19,678 bases of DNA from Chloroflexota bacterium (GTDB lineage: Bacteria > Chloroflexota > Limnocylindria > Limnocylindrales > CSP1-4): contig PMJT01000203.1 of the NCBI GenBank assembly GCA_003158495.1, positions 8,445 through 28,122 on the forward strand, in the 5' to 3' direction. Positions 1-8,779 of this stretch are shown in pieces. The notes under the pieces are model-generated. The model did not search any database and had not been told where the DNA came from. It saw only the letters and a list, made by a program, of their open reading frames with translations. Within the stretch, counting starts at the first letter, position 1; each line of letters begins with the position of its first letter. The position numbers were made by a program, and so were the translations under genes.

Positions 1-1179
1 GGCGTCGTACTCGCGGTCGGCGCGGGAGCCTTCCTTGTACCGCCAGTGCGCGGCGATGCCGACCTCGCTGACCTGGTGCATCGTCTGCGTCCGGATCTGG
101 ATCTCGAGCGGCTGCCCGTCGAGCGCGATGACGGCGGTGTGCAGGCTCTGGTACAAGTTCGGTTTGGGAACGGCGATGTAGTCGTCGAACTGGCCCGGGA
201 TGGGCCGCCAAATCGAGTGGACGACGCCCAGAGAGGCGTAGCAATCCTTGACCTCGGCGACGAGGATGCGAATGGCATAGACGTCGTAGATCTCGCCGAT
301 CTCGGCACTCTTGCGCTGCATCTTCTTCCAGATGCTATACAAGTGTTTCGGCCGGCCAGACAACTCGGCTTCTATGCCGGCGGCCTTGAGCTCCGGGCGG
401 AGCGTCTCGATGGCGCGGTGGATGAAGGTCTCGCGCGACTTGCGCCGGGTGTCCAGCATCCGGGCCAACTCGCGGTATGACTCCGGCTCCAGCGTCTTGA
501 ACGCCAGGTCCTCGAGCTCCCACTTGACGCTCCAGATGCCGAGTCTCTCCGCCAGGGGGGCGTATATCTCGAGCGTCTGGCGGGCGATACGGCTCTGCTT
601 CTCCGACGGCAGGGCGTAAAGGGTGCGCATGTTGTGCAGCCGGTCGGCGAGCTTGATCAGAACGACGCGGATGTCGTCCGCCATTGCCAGGAACATCTTC
701 CGGATGTTCTCGGCCTGCTGCTCCTCGTGGCTGTGGGTGCTGAACTTGGACAGCTTGGTAACGCCGTCGACGAGCTGCGCCACTTCCGCGCCGAACCGCT
801 CCTCGAGATCCGAGAGCGTGTAGTCCGTGTCTTCCGGAACGTCGTGGAGGATGGCCGCCGTGACCGCAACCGGGTCGATGCCGATGTCAGCGAGGATCTG
901 GGCCGATGCGAGCGGGTGTGTCACGTACGGCTCGCCGGTGACGCGGGTTTGGCCGTGGTGGGCCAGCTCGGCCAGCTCGAATGCCTGCCGGAGCGGCTCC
1001 AGGTCCGCCTGCGGGTAGTGGCGGGCGACGGCGTCGCGAACGTGTTTGAACCGCGACTCGATGGTGGGCAGAACGGTCAGCCCGAGACGGAGTCGATCGG
1101 CCAGCGGCAGACGAACCGACTTGCGCCGCGGTTCTGTTCCGTTCGCCTGGACCGGCTGTACCGGAGGTTCGATCGACAT
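1..1179 (-). CDS. rel: Bifunctional (p)ppGpp synthetase/hydrolase, RelA/SpoT family (C-terminus beyond left edge)
   Basis: Makes and degrades the alarmone (p)ppGpp in the cytoplasm. The 393 codons present run without a stop to the window edge; long Rel proteins are usually 700-850 aa, so the TGS/ACT regulatory half lies outside. The N-terminal HD hydrolase domain is intact: H75, H88, HD at 112-113, ED at 116-117 and D179 in LADRLHNMRT. The synthetase domain follows at about 230-390, with SGRPKHLYSIWKKM, D299 in IYDVYAIRIL, YQSLHTAV and E359 in EIQIRT. The motif that distinguishes bifunctional (RxKD) from synthetase-only (ExDD) enzymes reads QFDD here (330-333), which is odd beside an intact hydrolase site. 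ATG at 1179 is the only sensible start; its ribosome binding site is weak. It lies 51 nt after the DUF2993 gene and is probably the operon's last visible gene. Family assignment is very secure. Confidence 0.95.
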   Translation of the reverse strand, partial: MSIEPPVQPVQANGTEPRRKSVRLPLADRLRLGLTVLPTIESRFKHVRDAVARHYPQADLEPLRQAFELAELAHHGQTRVTGEPYVTHPLASAQILADIGIDPVAVTAAILHDVPEDTDYTLSDLEERFGAEVAQLVDGVTKLSKFSTHSHEEQQAENIRKMFLAMADDIRVVLIKLADRLHNMRTLYALPSEKQSRIARQTLEIYAPLAERLGIWSVKWELEDLAFKTLEPESYRELARMLDTRRKSRETFIHRAIETLRPELKAAGIEAELSGRPKHLYSIWKKMQRKSAEIGEIYDVYAIRILVAEVKDCYASLGVVHSIWRPIPGQFDDYIAVPKPNLYQSLHTAVIALDGQPLEIQIRTQTMHQVSEVGIAAHWRYKEGSRADREYDA

Positions 1180-1230
1180 GGCAATGAGTCTACCAGTCGA
1201 CCCCCGTCGGGCCGATCGAGAGCCGGCCCC

Positions 1231-1941
1231 CTACAGCCCCAGGAGCGACTGGATGTCGATCGTCCCAACCAGCGTGACTGTCGTGGCTCCGATAGTCGCC
1301 GAAGTGAAATTGAAGGGGTTGCCCGGACCGGGCTGGATGAGGACGACGGTCGGCAACGCCGTGTTCGCGGGCACAAGCGTGATGGCACCGCCGCTGACGA
1401 CAAGGCGGGCGGGTTCCGACTTCCCCCCGGCCGTGACGGTCACCTTGTTCGGAGCCGTCAGCTTCACGGTGGACGTGATCTTTGTCGCGGCGTAGAACTG
1501 CGCAGTGGCAAGCTGCGCCAGTTCCGCAGAGGAAGTGGTCAGTGTCGCCGTCGCGGCCGTGCCGGCCCCCTCGACAGTGGCTGCGTCGATGGTGATCGGG
1601 TCACCGCTCGGCGCAGGAACGCGAACCGCGGTCAGGGTTCCGCTGACTGTGCCGATCTTGCGGTCGATGAACTCGACGTTTTCGAGTGTCAGGTCAATCG
1701 ATCCGGCATGGAGATCCCCGACGCCGACCTGCGTGGACGTGACGTGGATCTTGTCGGCGTGGCCCAGGAGGATACGCGGCGGAAGGTTGGCAGAGACCTC
1801 GACCTTGGTGTTCGTCCCGGTGAAGCCCGCCGAGTTGAGAGCGGTCGTGGCGAGCCAGCTCGCCCCATACGGCAACCCGAACCACAGCAGAGCGAAGATC
1901 ACCGCTACGGTCATCAGCAGCTGGATCAGGCAGGATCGCAT
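1231..1941 (-). CDS. DUF2993 (LmeA-like) membrane-anchored protein
   Basis: A 236-aa protein with one N-terminal hydrophobic segment (about residues 4-28, uncleaved anchor or signal peptide). It is followed by an entirely exported-looking, beta-rich, Thr/Val/Ala-rich body. The pattern of a short amphipathic region, ILLGHADKIHVT, then alternating short strands to the end matches DUF2993. Members of that family include mycobacterial LmeA, a periplasmic phospholipid-binding protein needed for lipoglycan maturation. The ATG at 1941 lies 2 nt after the murE stop and has a GGAGG ribosome binding site inside the murE end, so translation is likely coupled to murE. Longer versions of the frame read back into murE and are not credible. 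A role in envelope lipid handling is inferred from family and context only; there are no catalytic motifs. Confidence 0.75.
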   Translation of the reverse strand: MRSCLIQLLMTVAVIFALLWFGLPYGASWLATTALNSAGFTGTNTKVEVSANLPPRILLGHADKIHVTSTQVGVGDLHAGSIDLTLENVEFIDRKIGTVSGTLTAVRVPAPSGDPITIDAATVEGAGTAATATLTTSSAELAQLATAQFYAATKITSTVKLTAPNKVTVTAGGKSEPARLVVSGGAITLVPANTALPTVVLIQPGPGNPFNFTSATIGATTVTLVGTIDIQSLLGL

Positions 1942-1943
1942 CT

Positions 1944-3674
1944 CTACTGGCCTCCAGGGCGGCGGACGACGCTCCCGTCGTTTCTGTGTCCGAGCCGCTC
2001 GAGTGCCCGGATGGCTTCGGACCGTTCGTCCCACGGAACCGGCCCGCCGGACATGATTATCGTCTGCTCGTGGCCTTTGCCCGCCAGCAGGACGCAATCG
2101 CCGGGACGGGCACGCTCGATGGCCGCCTCGATGGCGGCGCGACGGTCGGCGATCCGCAGGATTGCCGGGCGGGAGCCGGCCGGCTGGGTGGCGCCCGAAC
2201 CGGTGGCCCGGGCCGCATCCTCGGCGCCGGCCGCGATCTCGTCGATGATCGCCATCTCGTCTTCGCCACGTGGATCTTCATTGGTCACGACCACGAGGCG
2301 GCACCGCTCCCCCGCGATCCGGCCCATCATCGGCCGCTTCTGGACGTCGCGCTCGCCGGCGGAGCCGAAGACGGCGATGAGGCCGCCACCACCGGCCGCG
2401 GCCATCGGCGCGAGCACGTCCAGCACTTTCTCCAGCGACGCGGGCGAATGGGCGTAGTCGACCACCACACCAAACGGCTGCCCGCAGTCGATTCGTTCCA
2501 TGCGACCGGGCACGCCCTCAACCGCGGCCAGCGCGGCGCGTCCCGCGGCCGGGTCCAGTTCGAGCGCCTCGCCCAGGGCTATGGCCGCGAGCGCGTTGTA
2601 GACATTGAAGTGCCCGGCGAGGCGCAATTCGACCGAGCCGCTCCACCGGGGAGTGGCCACTTCGATGCGCATGAAGCGGGCCCCCTCGGCCACGCTCGTC
2701 GCCCTGACATCGGCGGCCGCGGTCTCGCCGTATGTGATTACGCGCGCACCGGCGCCCCGGGCCGCCTCGATGAAGAGCGGCGCCGCCGCGTCGTCCGCGT
2801 TCAGGATCGCGGTGCGGGGCCACGGTCGGGTCAGTTGTTTGGCCGCCGCCTCGCCGAGCCGCCGGAAGAGGCTCAGCTTGGCGTCTCGGTAGGCCTCGAA
2901 CGTCCCGTGCAATTCCAGGTGCTCGTGGGTCAGGTTCGTGAAGATGGCTACGTCGTAGGCGATCTCTGCCACGCGCTGTAGGGCCAGGCCGTGCGAGGTG
3001 GTCTCGACCACCGCGGCCGTGTTTCCGGCAGCGGACATGGCCCGCAGCATCTGCTGAAGTTGCGGGGCCTGCGGCGTCGTCACGTGTTCTGGGTTGGCCG
3101 CTCGGAGAGACCCGACTTTGACCTGGGCGGTCGTGATCAGCCCCGTGGAGACACCGGAGGCCTCCAACAAGGCCGTTGCGAGAAATGAAGTCGTTGTCTT
3201 GCCGTCCGTGCCGGTGATGCCGACGATGCCGAGTTCCCGGCTCGGGTCGCCGTACCACCACGCCGCGGCCGTCGCGAGGGCACGGCGCGTATCCCTGACC
3301 ACGACCTGCGTGATCGCGACACCGGCCACCGGCCGCTCGACGAGCGCGGCCGCCGCCCCGAGACCTGCCGCCGAGGCGACGAAATCGTGCCCGTCGGAGT
3401 GCGCGCCCGAGATGGCGACGAAGACGAACCCCGGCCGGACTGCGCGAGAGTCGAGGGTGAAACCCCGGACCGCGACTTGCGCGACCGGAGTGCCGCCCGC
3501 AGCCACGGCCGACGTGAGCTGGCCCGACGCCGCCAATCGATCGGTCAGGGCACCGAGCTGTCGCGAATCGGCCGGCTCTGCCGCCGACAGGAGGCTCTCC
3601 ATCGATTCGTTCGGAAGCGCGCCAGGCGCCGGCTCGGATCCAGCCCTGACAGCCGCATCCGCCGGGCCGGTCAC
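1944..3674 (-). CDS. murE: UDP-N-acetylmuramyl-tripeptide synthetase (MurE ligase)
   Basis: Cytoplasmic ATP-dependent ligase that adds the third amino acid to UDP-MurNAc-L-Ala-D-Glu. At 576 aa it is somewhat longer than typical (about 490-510) because of an N-terminal extension. Visible motifs: substrate loop FTLDSRAVRPG near 72-82, P-loop GTDGKTTT at 155-162, ETTSHGLALQRV, NLTHEHLELHG, the Lys expected to be carbamylated (K266 in AKLSLF), HFNVYNALAAIA, VDYAHSPASLEKVL and FGSAGERDVQKRP near 436-448. The specificity motif reads NEDPR (465-469), not the DNPR of meso-DAP enzymes, so the third residue could be Lys, Orn or DAP. The start is GTG at 3674, overlapping the upstream stop as GTGA with GGAG nine bases upstream. 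An internal ATG at 3602 has no ribosome binding site. It is tightly coupled to the FemAB-like gene before it, which fits one pathway for the peptide stem and cross-bridge. Confidence 0.95.
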   Translation of the reverse strand: MTGPADAAVRAGSEPAPGALPNESMESLLSAAEPADSRQLGALTDRLAASGQLTSAVAAGGTPVAQVAVRGFTLDSRAVRPGFVFVAISGAHSDGHDFVASAAGLGAAAALVERPVAGVAITQVVVRDTRRALATAAAWWYGDPSRELGIVGITGTDGKTTTSFLATALLEASGVSTGLITTAQVKVGSLRAANPEHVTTPQAPQLQQMLRAMSAAGNTAAVVETTSHGLALQRVAEIAYDVAIFTNLTHEHLELHGTFEAYRDAKLSLFRRLGEAAAKQLTRPWPRTAILNADDAAAPLFIEAARGAGARVITYGETAAADVRATSVAEGARFMRIEVATPRWSGSVELRLAGHFNVYNALAAIALGEALELDPAAGRAALAAVEGVPGRMERIDCGQPFGVVVDYAHSPASLEKVLDVLAPMAAAGGGGLIAVFGSAGERDVQKRPMMGRIAGERCRLVVVTNEDPRGEDEMAIIDEIAAGAEDAARATGSGATQPAGSRPAILRIADRRAAIEAAIERARPGDCVLLAGKGHEQTIIMSGGPVPWDERSEAIRALERLGHRNDGSVVRRPGGQ

Positions 3675-4933
3675 TCGCCGGGCTCCAGCGCCTTCTCTTC
3701 GGCCTGATCGCCGGCCGGGGCATGCGGCCGGCCGCGAACCTTCATGATGCCGTGCCGCCATGCCCCGACTCGATCCTGGACGACCTGCGCGCTGTCGAAG
3801 GCGAGTCGTCCAGCGGGATCGAGGACCAAATCCCAGGCGCCGACGTACTTGATCTCGCGCCCGCCGAAGCCGGCCTTGAAGTGCTCGATCCCTTCGTGCG
3901 AGATGCCCCACATGTCGTAGCTGCGGGCACCGGCCTCGCGCGAGGTCCGGATCGCCTCCCACTTGAGCAGGTAGTTGGCCCGGGATTCGGCGCCGACCTC
4001 GGTCATGCCGCCGTACGGCTCGATGACGCGATCCCCCACTTTCAACAGGAACAGCGTCGCCAGCCCGACTCCATCGGGCCCTTCTGCCATGAGCAGTCGC
4101 GCCATGCCGAGCCGATCGAACGCCTGCCACACGCCCAGATACGACTCGTAGGTCCGGATTACGAAACCGGCGCGCTTGGCCGTCTGCTGGTAGATCGAGT
4201 AGAACTCCGGCAGCCGCTCGACGGTCGCCTCCGCGACCCTGACGCCGCCCTTGCGGGCCTTGTTGACGTACTGGCGCCACTTCTTGCGCAGGTTGCCCCA
4301 GAGAGCAGTTTCGTCCGGCCGCAGGTCCACCTGGCGTGTGCGCGGCGGCTGGATCGGAGTGCCGGCTCGCCAGCCAGTGCGCCGCAGGGCGTGGCGGAAC
4401 TCGCCGTCCACGTCGCAGGGCCCGTTGATCTCGATCTCCGGTTCGATCCTGGCATGCGAGATTCGTGACGGCGAAGAGGCGACGGCCTGGCGCAGGGCGG
4501 CAGTAAAGGCCTCGAGAGTTGCCCCGTTCCAGGACTCGAAGACAGGGCCGCGGGGCGCGTAGGCAAAGCCCCACGGGAAGAGCCGGGGCTTTCGGATGAG
4601 GAGCTGGACGCCGAACTCGGACTCGTCGCCCGACCCGGAGCGCTCGTCCTCATCTACAGCGGACGACACGTCTGCCGGCGAGACGATGACGGTCTCGACC
4701 CGCTTCGCGATCGGCACCTTGCCACCGATAGCCGAGCCGATGAACCTCATCGGGACCCAGCCGTTAGGAGCCTTGACTTCGGCCCAGGCACTCGTCTGCA
4801 GGTACGATCCGGGGTTCGAGCGCGAGACGAAGGCGTCCCATGCCGCCGTGCTCGGGGCGAGGTCCACCATGGACGCCTGCAACGCGCTCGATCCGCTCCT
4901 CTCGGAAGCGTTTCCCGCGGACCGCTCTGACAT
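3671..4933 (-). CDS. FemAB/FemX-like peptidoglycan bridge aminoacyltransferase
   Basis: A 420-aa member of the FemABX family, built of two GNAT-like folds. These enzymes use aminoacyl-tRNA to add cross-bridge residues to lipid II or UDP-MurNAc-pentapeptide at the inner face of the membrane. Family signatures: the early SYLQTSAWAEVK block, LRKKWRQYVNKARKGGVRV (start of the second domain), YQQTAKRAGFVIR, NYLLKWEAIRTSREAG, YDMWGI and HFKAGFGGREIKYVGAWDL. An acidic Ser/Asp/Glu-rich insert lies in the first domain (around residue 85). The ATG at 4933 has a strong GAGGAGG ribosome binding site. Its stop overlaps the murE GTG, so both are probably translated in register, which supports a cell-wall role. 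Which residue is added (Ala, Gly, Ser) cannot be read from the sequence. A gap of 101 nt separates it from xerC. Confidence 0.88.
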   Translation of the reverse strand: MSERSAGNASERSGSSALQASMVDLAPSTAAWDAFVSRSNPGSYLQTSAWAEVKAPNGWVPMRFIGSAIGGKVPIAKRVETVIVSPADVSSAVDEDERSGSGDESEFGVQLLIRKPRLFPWGFAYAPRGPVFESWNGATLEAFTAALRQAVASSPSRISHARIEPEIEINGPCDVDGEFRHALRRTGWRAGTPIQPPRTRQVDLRPDETALWGNLRKKWRQYVNKARKGGVRVAEATVERLPEFYSIYQQTAKRAGFVIRTYESYLGVWQAFDRLGMARLLMAEGPDGVGLATLFLLKVGDRVIEPYGGMTEVGAESRANYLLKWEAIRTSREAGARSYDMWGISHEGIEHFKAGFGGREIKYVGAWDLVLDPAGRLAFDSAQVVQDRVGAWRHGIMKVRGRPHAPAGDQAEEKALEPGE

Positions 4934-5034
4934 TCGCCGACCTCCTCGCCGGGACGACCCGGGCGTCCCGGCCGATTGTAGGGCCCACCGGCGACATGGG
5001 GCTGGCGGCCTGCCGAGAGGTCGGCAGTGCTCGC

Positions 5035-6183
5035 CTAGCGGTCCCCTCGACCGTCCCGCGGCGGTTCCGTGTCCTGTGACGCGGCATCGGCCGCCGGGGT
5101 CGCGCCGCGGCATTCTCGCTCGATCGTCGCTGCGGCCGAGGCCCGCGGGTGCGAGGCGGTGTATGCGGCCCGGAGCCGCGCCGGCGAGACGTGGGTGTAG
5201 ATCTGGGTCGTCGCCAGGCTCTCGTGGCCAAGCAACTCCTGGACGACGCGCAGGTCCGCTCCGCCGTCGAGCAGGTGCGTCGCGAAGCTGTGGCGCAGCG
5301 TGTGCGGCGAAACACCCTCGGGTAAACGGGCCGCAACGCGCAGCCGCTCGAGCCGGTACCGCATACCACGGACTCCCAGCCCGTCGCCGAGGTGATTGAG
5401 GAACAGGAGGTCCGGCGCAGATCGCTCGGCCGCGACCGGCCCGGCACTACGGGCATTGCGAGCGGCCGCGAGAGCGGCAAGAACGGGCCGCCCCTCATCG
5501 AGGTATCGCGCCACGGCGGCCCGTGCCGGCCGCCCCAGGAGCGATGCCCGCTGCTTGCGGCCCTTACCCGTGACGCGGACTTCGCCGCGCTTCAGATCCA
5601 CTGCCCCCACAGTGAGCGATGCCAGCTCGCTTATGCGGAGCCCGGCCGCATATGCCGTCTCGATGATCGCCACATCACGGAGCGCGAGCGCGACCTCGAC
5701 TCCCTCACGTGGCGCGCCGCCGACCGCATCCTGAGGCCGGCCCGCGTGGCCCTGGTCCGCTGCTGCGTCGATCAGCCGCTCCGTCTCGGCAATAGTCAGG
5801 ACCTCGGGCAGGCGGCGCGGCTGCCGGGGAGTGGCCAGCGCCGCGAGCGGGTTGCCCGGCGTCAAACCTTGGCGAGTCGTGAATCGGTAGAACGACCGCA
5901 GCGCAGCCAGACGCTGTGCGATCGTCCTCTTGCCGTGGCCGTCGCCGAGTATGGCGAGGTAGCTACGCAACTCGCCCCGGGAGGGCGCCCGCCAGTCGTG
6001 GCCGCTCTCCTCGACCCAGGCCAGGTATTTGCCCAGCCCGGTCCGGTACGAGCGAATGGTGTTCGCCGACGAGCCTCGCGCCTCCAGCGCCTGGAGGAAA
6101 TGCTCCGCTGCCGCACGGGCGGTCGACGGGTCGGCTCCGGTCCCGGGTTTCGCTCCATTTGTCGTGGACCACCCGGCAGCCAT
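5035..6183 (-). CDS. xerC: Tyrosine recombinase XerC/XerD
   Basis: Site-specific recombinase of the Xer type, which resolves chromosome dimers at dif sites during division. The N-terminal SAM-like core-binding domain spans about 20-110 and the catalytic domain about 125-340. All active-site residues are visible: R183 (GLRISEL), K207 (TGKGRKQR), H294 and R297 (HTLRHSF), H320 (LLGHESLATTQIYTH) and the nucleophile Y329. At 382 aa it is longer than usual (about 300). The excess is a linker insert around 140-165, an Ala-rich insert around 233-255 and a polar tail of about 40 residues. ATG at 6183 follows the topA stop by 2 nt, so it belongs to the topA operon, as in many bacteria. XerC versus XerD cannot be decided without phylogeny; a chromosomal housekeeping role is favoured by context over a mobile integrase. 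Confidence 0.9.
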   Translation of the reverse strand: MAAGWSTTNGAKPGTGADPSTARAAAEHFLQALEARGSSANTIRSYRTGLGKYLAWVEESGHDWRAPSRGELRSYLAILGDGHGKRTIAQRLAALRSFYRFTTRQGLTPGNPLAALATPRQPRRLPEVLTIAETERLIDAAADQGHAGRPQDAVGGAPREGVEVALALRDVAIIETAYAAGLRISELASLTVGAVDLKRGEVRVTGKGRKQRASLLGRPARAAVARYLDEGRPVLAALAAARNARSAGPVAAERSAPDLLFLNHLGDGLGVRGMRYRLERLRVAARLPEGVSPHTLRHSFATHLLDGGADLRVVQELLGHESLATTQIYTHVSPARLRAAYTASHPRASAAATIERECRGATPAADAASQDTEPPRDGRGDR

Positions 6184-6185
6184 CG

Positions 6186-8675
6186 CTACTTCTCGGCCGC
6201 CGCGCTCGAGGCTCCTGCCGCGGGCTTGCGTCCCGCTGAACGACTGCCCGTAGTCTTGCGCGCGGCGCTCCCGGCGCCCGCGGCGGCCATCCGGCTCGTC
6301 CGGCGCGGTCTGCTCGCGGATGGTCTGGCCAGCGCGGCCGGATTGGCTTCGCCCCCCGTCAGGCTCTTTCCCGCCAGTTCCTCGATGCCGGCGAGTTCTA
6401 TCGCGGCGCCGCAGACCAGGCAGAGCCCGGCCTCGCCGCTGCGCCCGACGGGCCCCTTGTCGACGTCGTGAACGGCGCCGACGGGCTCATGCGACGTGGT
6501 ATAGCGACAGTTGGGGTAGCGCGAGCAGCCCCAGAAGAGCGAGCCGGTCCGGCGGGCCCGGCGCGTCGTCAGGTGGCCCTTCTTGCAGTCGGGACACGTG
6601 ACCTCGAAGCCCAGCGGCGCCGGCGGCGGAGGGCCTTCCTTCTTGATGTAGTCGCAGTCCGGGTAGCGCGAGCAGCCCATGAACGGACCGAAGCGGCCGC
6701 GTCGCTGGACCAGGACGCCGCCGTCCGTGGCGCCGCACTTGGGGCAGACCTCGGGCGCGGCCGGCCCGATCGAGCCGTCCTCTGCGACCACTCCCGCTGT
6801 GGCCGTCGCTGCGTTGCCGCCGACACCGGGCAGCTCACGGGTCTCCTTGTGTTCCGGGTACATCGAGCAGGCAAGGAACTCACCGTAGCGGCCGAGCCGG
6901 ATGACCATCGGGTGGCCCTCCGAGCAGAGTTCCTCCGACGGCCGCGTGGTGAAGTCGGCCCGCTTGAGTTCCTTGGTCTTCTCGTCGATTCGGGCACGGA
7001 ATGGCGTGTAGAAGGCCCGAACCACCGGGACCCAATCGCGCTTGCCGTCGGCGACGTCGTCTAGATCGTCTTCCATGCGGGCCGTGAACTCGAGGTCCAC
7101 GAACTCGCCGAAATGGCAGACGAGCAGGTCCGTGACGATTTCGCCTATGGGCTCCGGCTGGAGGCGCCGTTCCTGGACCTTGACGTAGCCCCGATCCAGG
7201 ATGGTGGAGATCGTGGCAGCGTACGTCGACGGCCGGCCGATGCCGTGCTCCTCGAGGGCCTTGATCAGGCTCGCCTCCGTGTAGCGAGGGGGCGGCTCGG
7301 TGAAGTGCTGGAGCGGATCAACCGAATTCACGGCGGCGACATCGCCCTTTGCCAGGACCGGCAGGCGGCACTCGGCCTCTTCTTCCTGGTCGTCCTGGCC
7401 CTCGGTGTAGACGCGCGAGAAGCCGTCGAAAGTCGTCCGGGTAGCGTTGGCCCGGAGGTCGTATCCGTCGGCCGTGAGGTCGACGCTCGTGGTCTCCTGC
7501 TCCTTGGTAGCCATCTGGCTGGCGATCGCGCGCTGCCAGATCAGCTTGTAGAGTCGGGCCTCGTCGTTGCCAAGGCGCTTTGCGAGGGCGTCCGGATCCC
7601 GCTCGAACGATGTCGGGCGGATGGCCTCGTGCGCTTCCTGCGCATTGCGCGTCTTCGTCTTGAAGGCCCGGCCCTTGGGCGTCATGTACTCCGGACCGAA
7701 GCGAACCTCGATGACCCGAGCAGCTTCGGCCATCGCCTGGCTCGAGAGCGCTACCGAGTCCGTTCGCATGTAGGTGATCAGTCCGACCTGGCCGTCGTCC
7801 GTCTCGACGCCTTCGTAGAGGCGCTGGGCGGCACTCATCGTTCGCTTGGGCGAGAAACCGAGCTTACGGCTCGCTTCCTGCTGCAGGCTCGACGTGGTGA
7901 AGGGCGGCGCCGGGGTCCGGTTGGTCTTCTTGACGGAGACGTCCATGACGACCGGGCGGCACGCCCGTATGGCCGCGGCGTGGCGCTCGGCCGTTTCGCC
8001 GTCGCCGATTTCGGGCTTCTTGCCGGCGATCCGGACCAGGTCCGCCTCGAAGGTCTCGCCGTTTGGTGCGACCAGGATCGCCTTGAGCGTCCAGTATTCG
8101 CGGGCGGTGAAAGCCCGGATCTCGCGCTCGCGGTCAACGACCAGCCGAACGGCCACGGACTGGACGCGGCCGGCGGACAGTCCTGCCCGAACCTTGCGCC
8201 AGAGCAGTGGGCTCAGCGTATATCCGACCAAGCGGTCGACGACCCGGCGCGCCTGCTGGGCATCGACGAGGTGCTGGTCTATCGCGCGCGGCTGGGCGAA
8301 GGCCCGCTTGATCGCGGATTCAGTGATTTCCGAGAAGGTCACCCGCCGGGTGCGCTTTGGGTCAAGCTGAGCCGCCTCGGCCACGTGCCACGCGATGGCC
8401 TCTCCCTCGCGGTCGAGGTCTGTCGCCAGGTAGACGAGATCGGCCTTCAGGGCCGCCTTCTGGATGGCCGCGAGCTGCTTCCTGCGATCCGCGACGACCT
8501 CGTACACGGGCGCGAAGTCGTGGTCGACATCCACGCCGAGCTGGTTCTTGCCGGGATTCTCCGGCAGGTCGCGGACGTGACCGTAGGAAGCGAGCACGGT
8601 GTAGCCCGGCCCGAGATATCGCTCGATCGTCTTCGCCTTCGCGGGCGACTCCACGATCACAAGGTTGCCGCTCAT
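6186..8675 (-). CDS. topA: DNA topoisomerase I (type IA) with zinc-ribbon tail
   Basis: Relaxes negative supercoils through a transient 5'-phosphotyrosine bond. It is 829 aa from ATG 8675. The Toprim domain starts at once (LVIVESPAKAKTIERYLG) and carries the acidic triad in TDLDREGEA. The catalytic tyrosine is Y302 in GLITYMRTDS. The C-terminal third has zinc-ribbon units: one beginning CSEGHPM, then a CPKC...GCSRYPDC unit, a CPDC...GCSRYPNC unit and a last CxxC (CLVC). A basic Arg/Ala/Ser-rich tail of about 50 residues closes the protein and probably binds DNA. An upstream in-frame GTG at 8699 is possible, but ATG 8675 puts the Toprim motif at the expected distance from the N-terminus; neither has a strong ribosome binding site. 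It appears to head the topA-xerC-femX-murE-DUF2993-rel run. Confidence 0.96.
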   Translation of the reverse strand: MSGNLVIVESPAKAKTIERYLGPGYTVLASYGHVRDLPENPGKNQLGVDVDHDFAPVYEVVADRRKQLAAIQKAALKADLVYLATDLDREGEAIAWHVAEAAQLDPKRTRRVTFSEITESAIKRAFAQPRAIDQHLVDAQQARRVVDRLVGYTLSPLLWRKVRAGLSAGRVQSVAVRLVVDREREIRAFTAREYWTLKAILVAPNGETFEADLVRIAGKKPEIGDGETAERHAAAIRACRPVVMDVSVKKTNRTPAPPFTTSSLQQEASRKLGFSPKRTMSAAQRLYEGVETDDGQVGLITYMRTDSVALSSQAMAEAARVIEVRFGPEYMTPKGRAFKTKTRNAQEAHEAIRPTSFERDPDALAKRLGNDEARLYKLIWQRAIASQMATKEQETTSVDLTADGYDLRANATRTTFDGFSRVYTEGQDDQEEEAECRLPVLAKGDVAAVNSVDPLQHFTEPPPRYTEASLIKALEEHGIGRPSTYAATISTILDRGYVKVQERRLQPEPIGEIVTDLLVCHFGEFVDLEFTARMEDDLDDVADGKRDWVPVVRAFYTPFRARIDEKTKELKRADFTTRPSEELCSEGHPMVIRLGRYGEFLACSMYPEHKETRELPGVGGNAATATAGVVAEDGSIGPAAPEVCPKCGATDGGVLVQRRGRFGPFMGCSRYPDCDYIKKEGPPPPAPLGFEVTCPDCKKGHLTTRRARRTGSLFWGCSRYPNCRYTTSHEPVGAVHDVDKGPVGRSGEAGLCLVCGAAIELAGIEELAGKSLTGGEANPAALARPSASRPRRTSRMAAAGAGSAARKTTGSRSAGRKPAAGASSAAAEK

Positions 8676-8718
8676 CGGCGGGAGTCTAGCATCAGCCACT
8701 CACCTGGCAGTTCACGGG

Positions 8719-8749
8719 GCTGGGAGGGCCGCCTCGGTCGCGGCCCAGC
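8719..8749. other. GC-rich stem-loop in the topA upstream region
   Basis: GGGCCGC at 8726-8732 pairs perfectly with GCGGCCC at 8740-8746 around a 7-nt loop. A competing outer pairing, GCTGGG at 8719-8724 with CCCAGC at 8744-8749, shares the same CCC. No T-run follows on either strand, so a canonical intrinsic terminator is not shown. It sits between the 144-aa gene and topA, where it could end the former transcript or structure the topA leader. Confidence 0.35.
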
Positions 8750-8779
8750 TTCATACCGCGCGACGGTTGTCAGGGATGC

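Noticed and set aside
634..2457. Very long plus-strand open frame over rel, DUF2993 and murE
   Set aside because: It is antisense to three well-supported genes, rich in Arg/Gly/Asp with no domain pattern; such frames are expected in GC-rich DNA.
5035..6183. xerC as a mobile-element integrase
   Set aside because: It sits 2 nt after topA in a housekeeping run, with no attachment-site repeats, tRNA or phage genes nearby.
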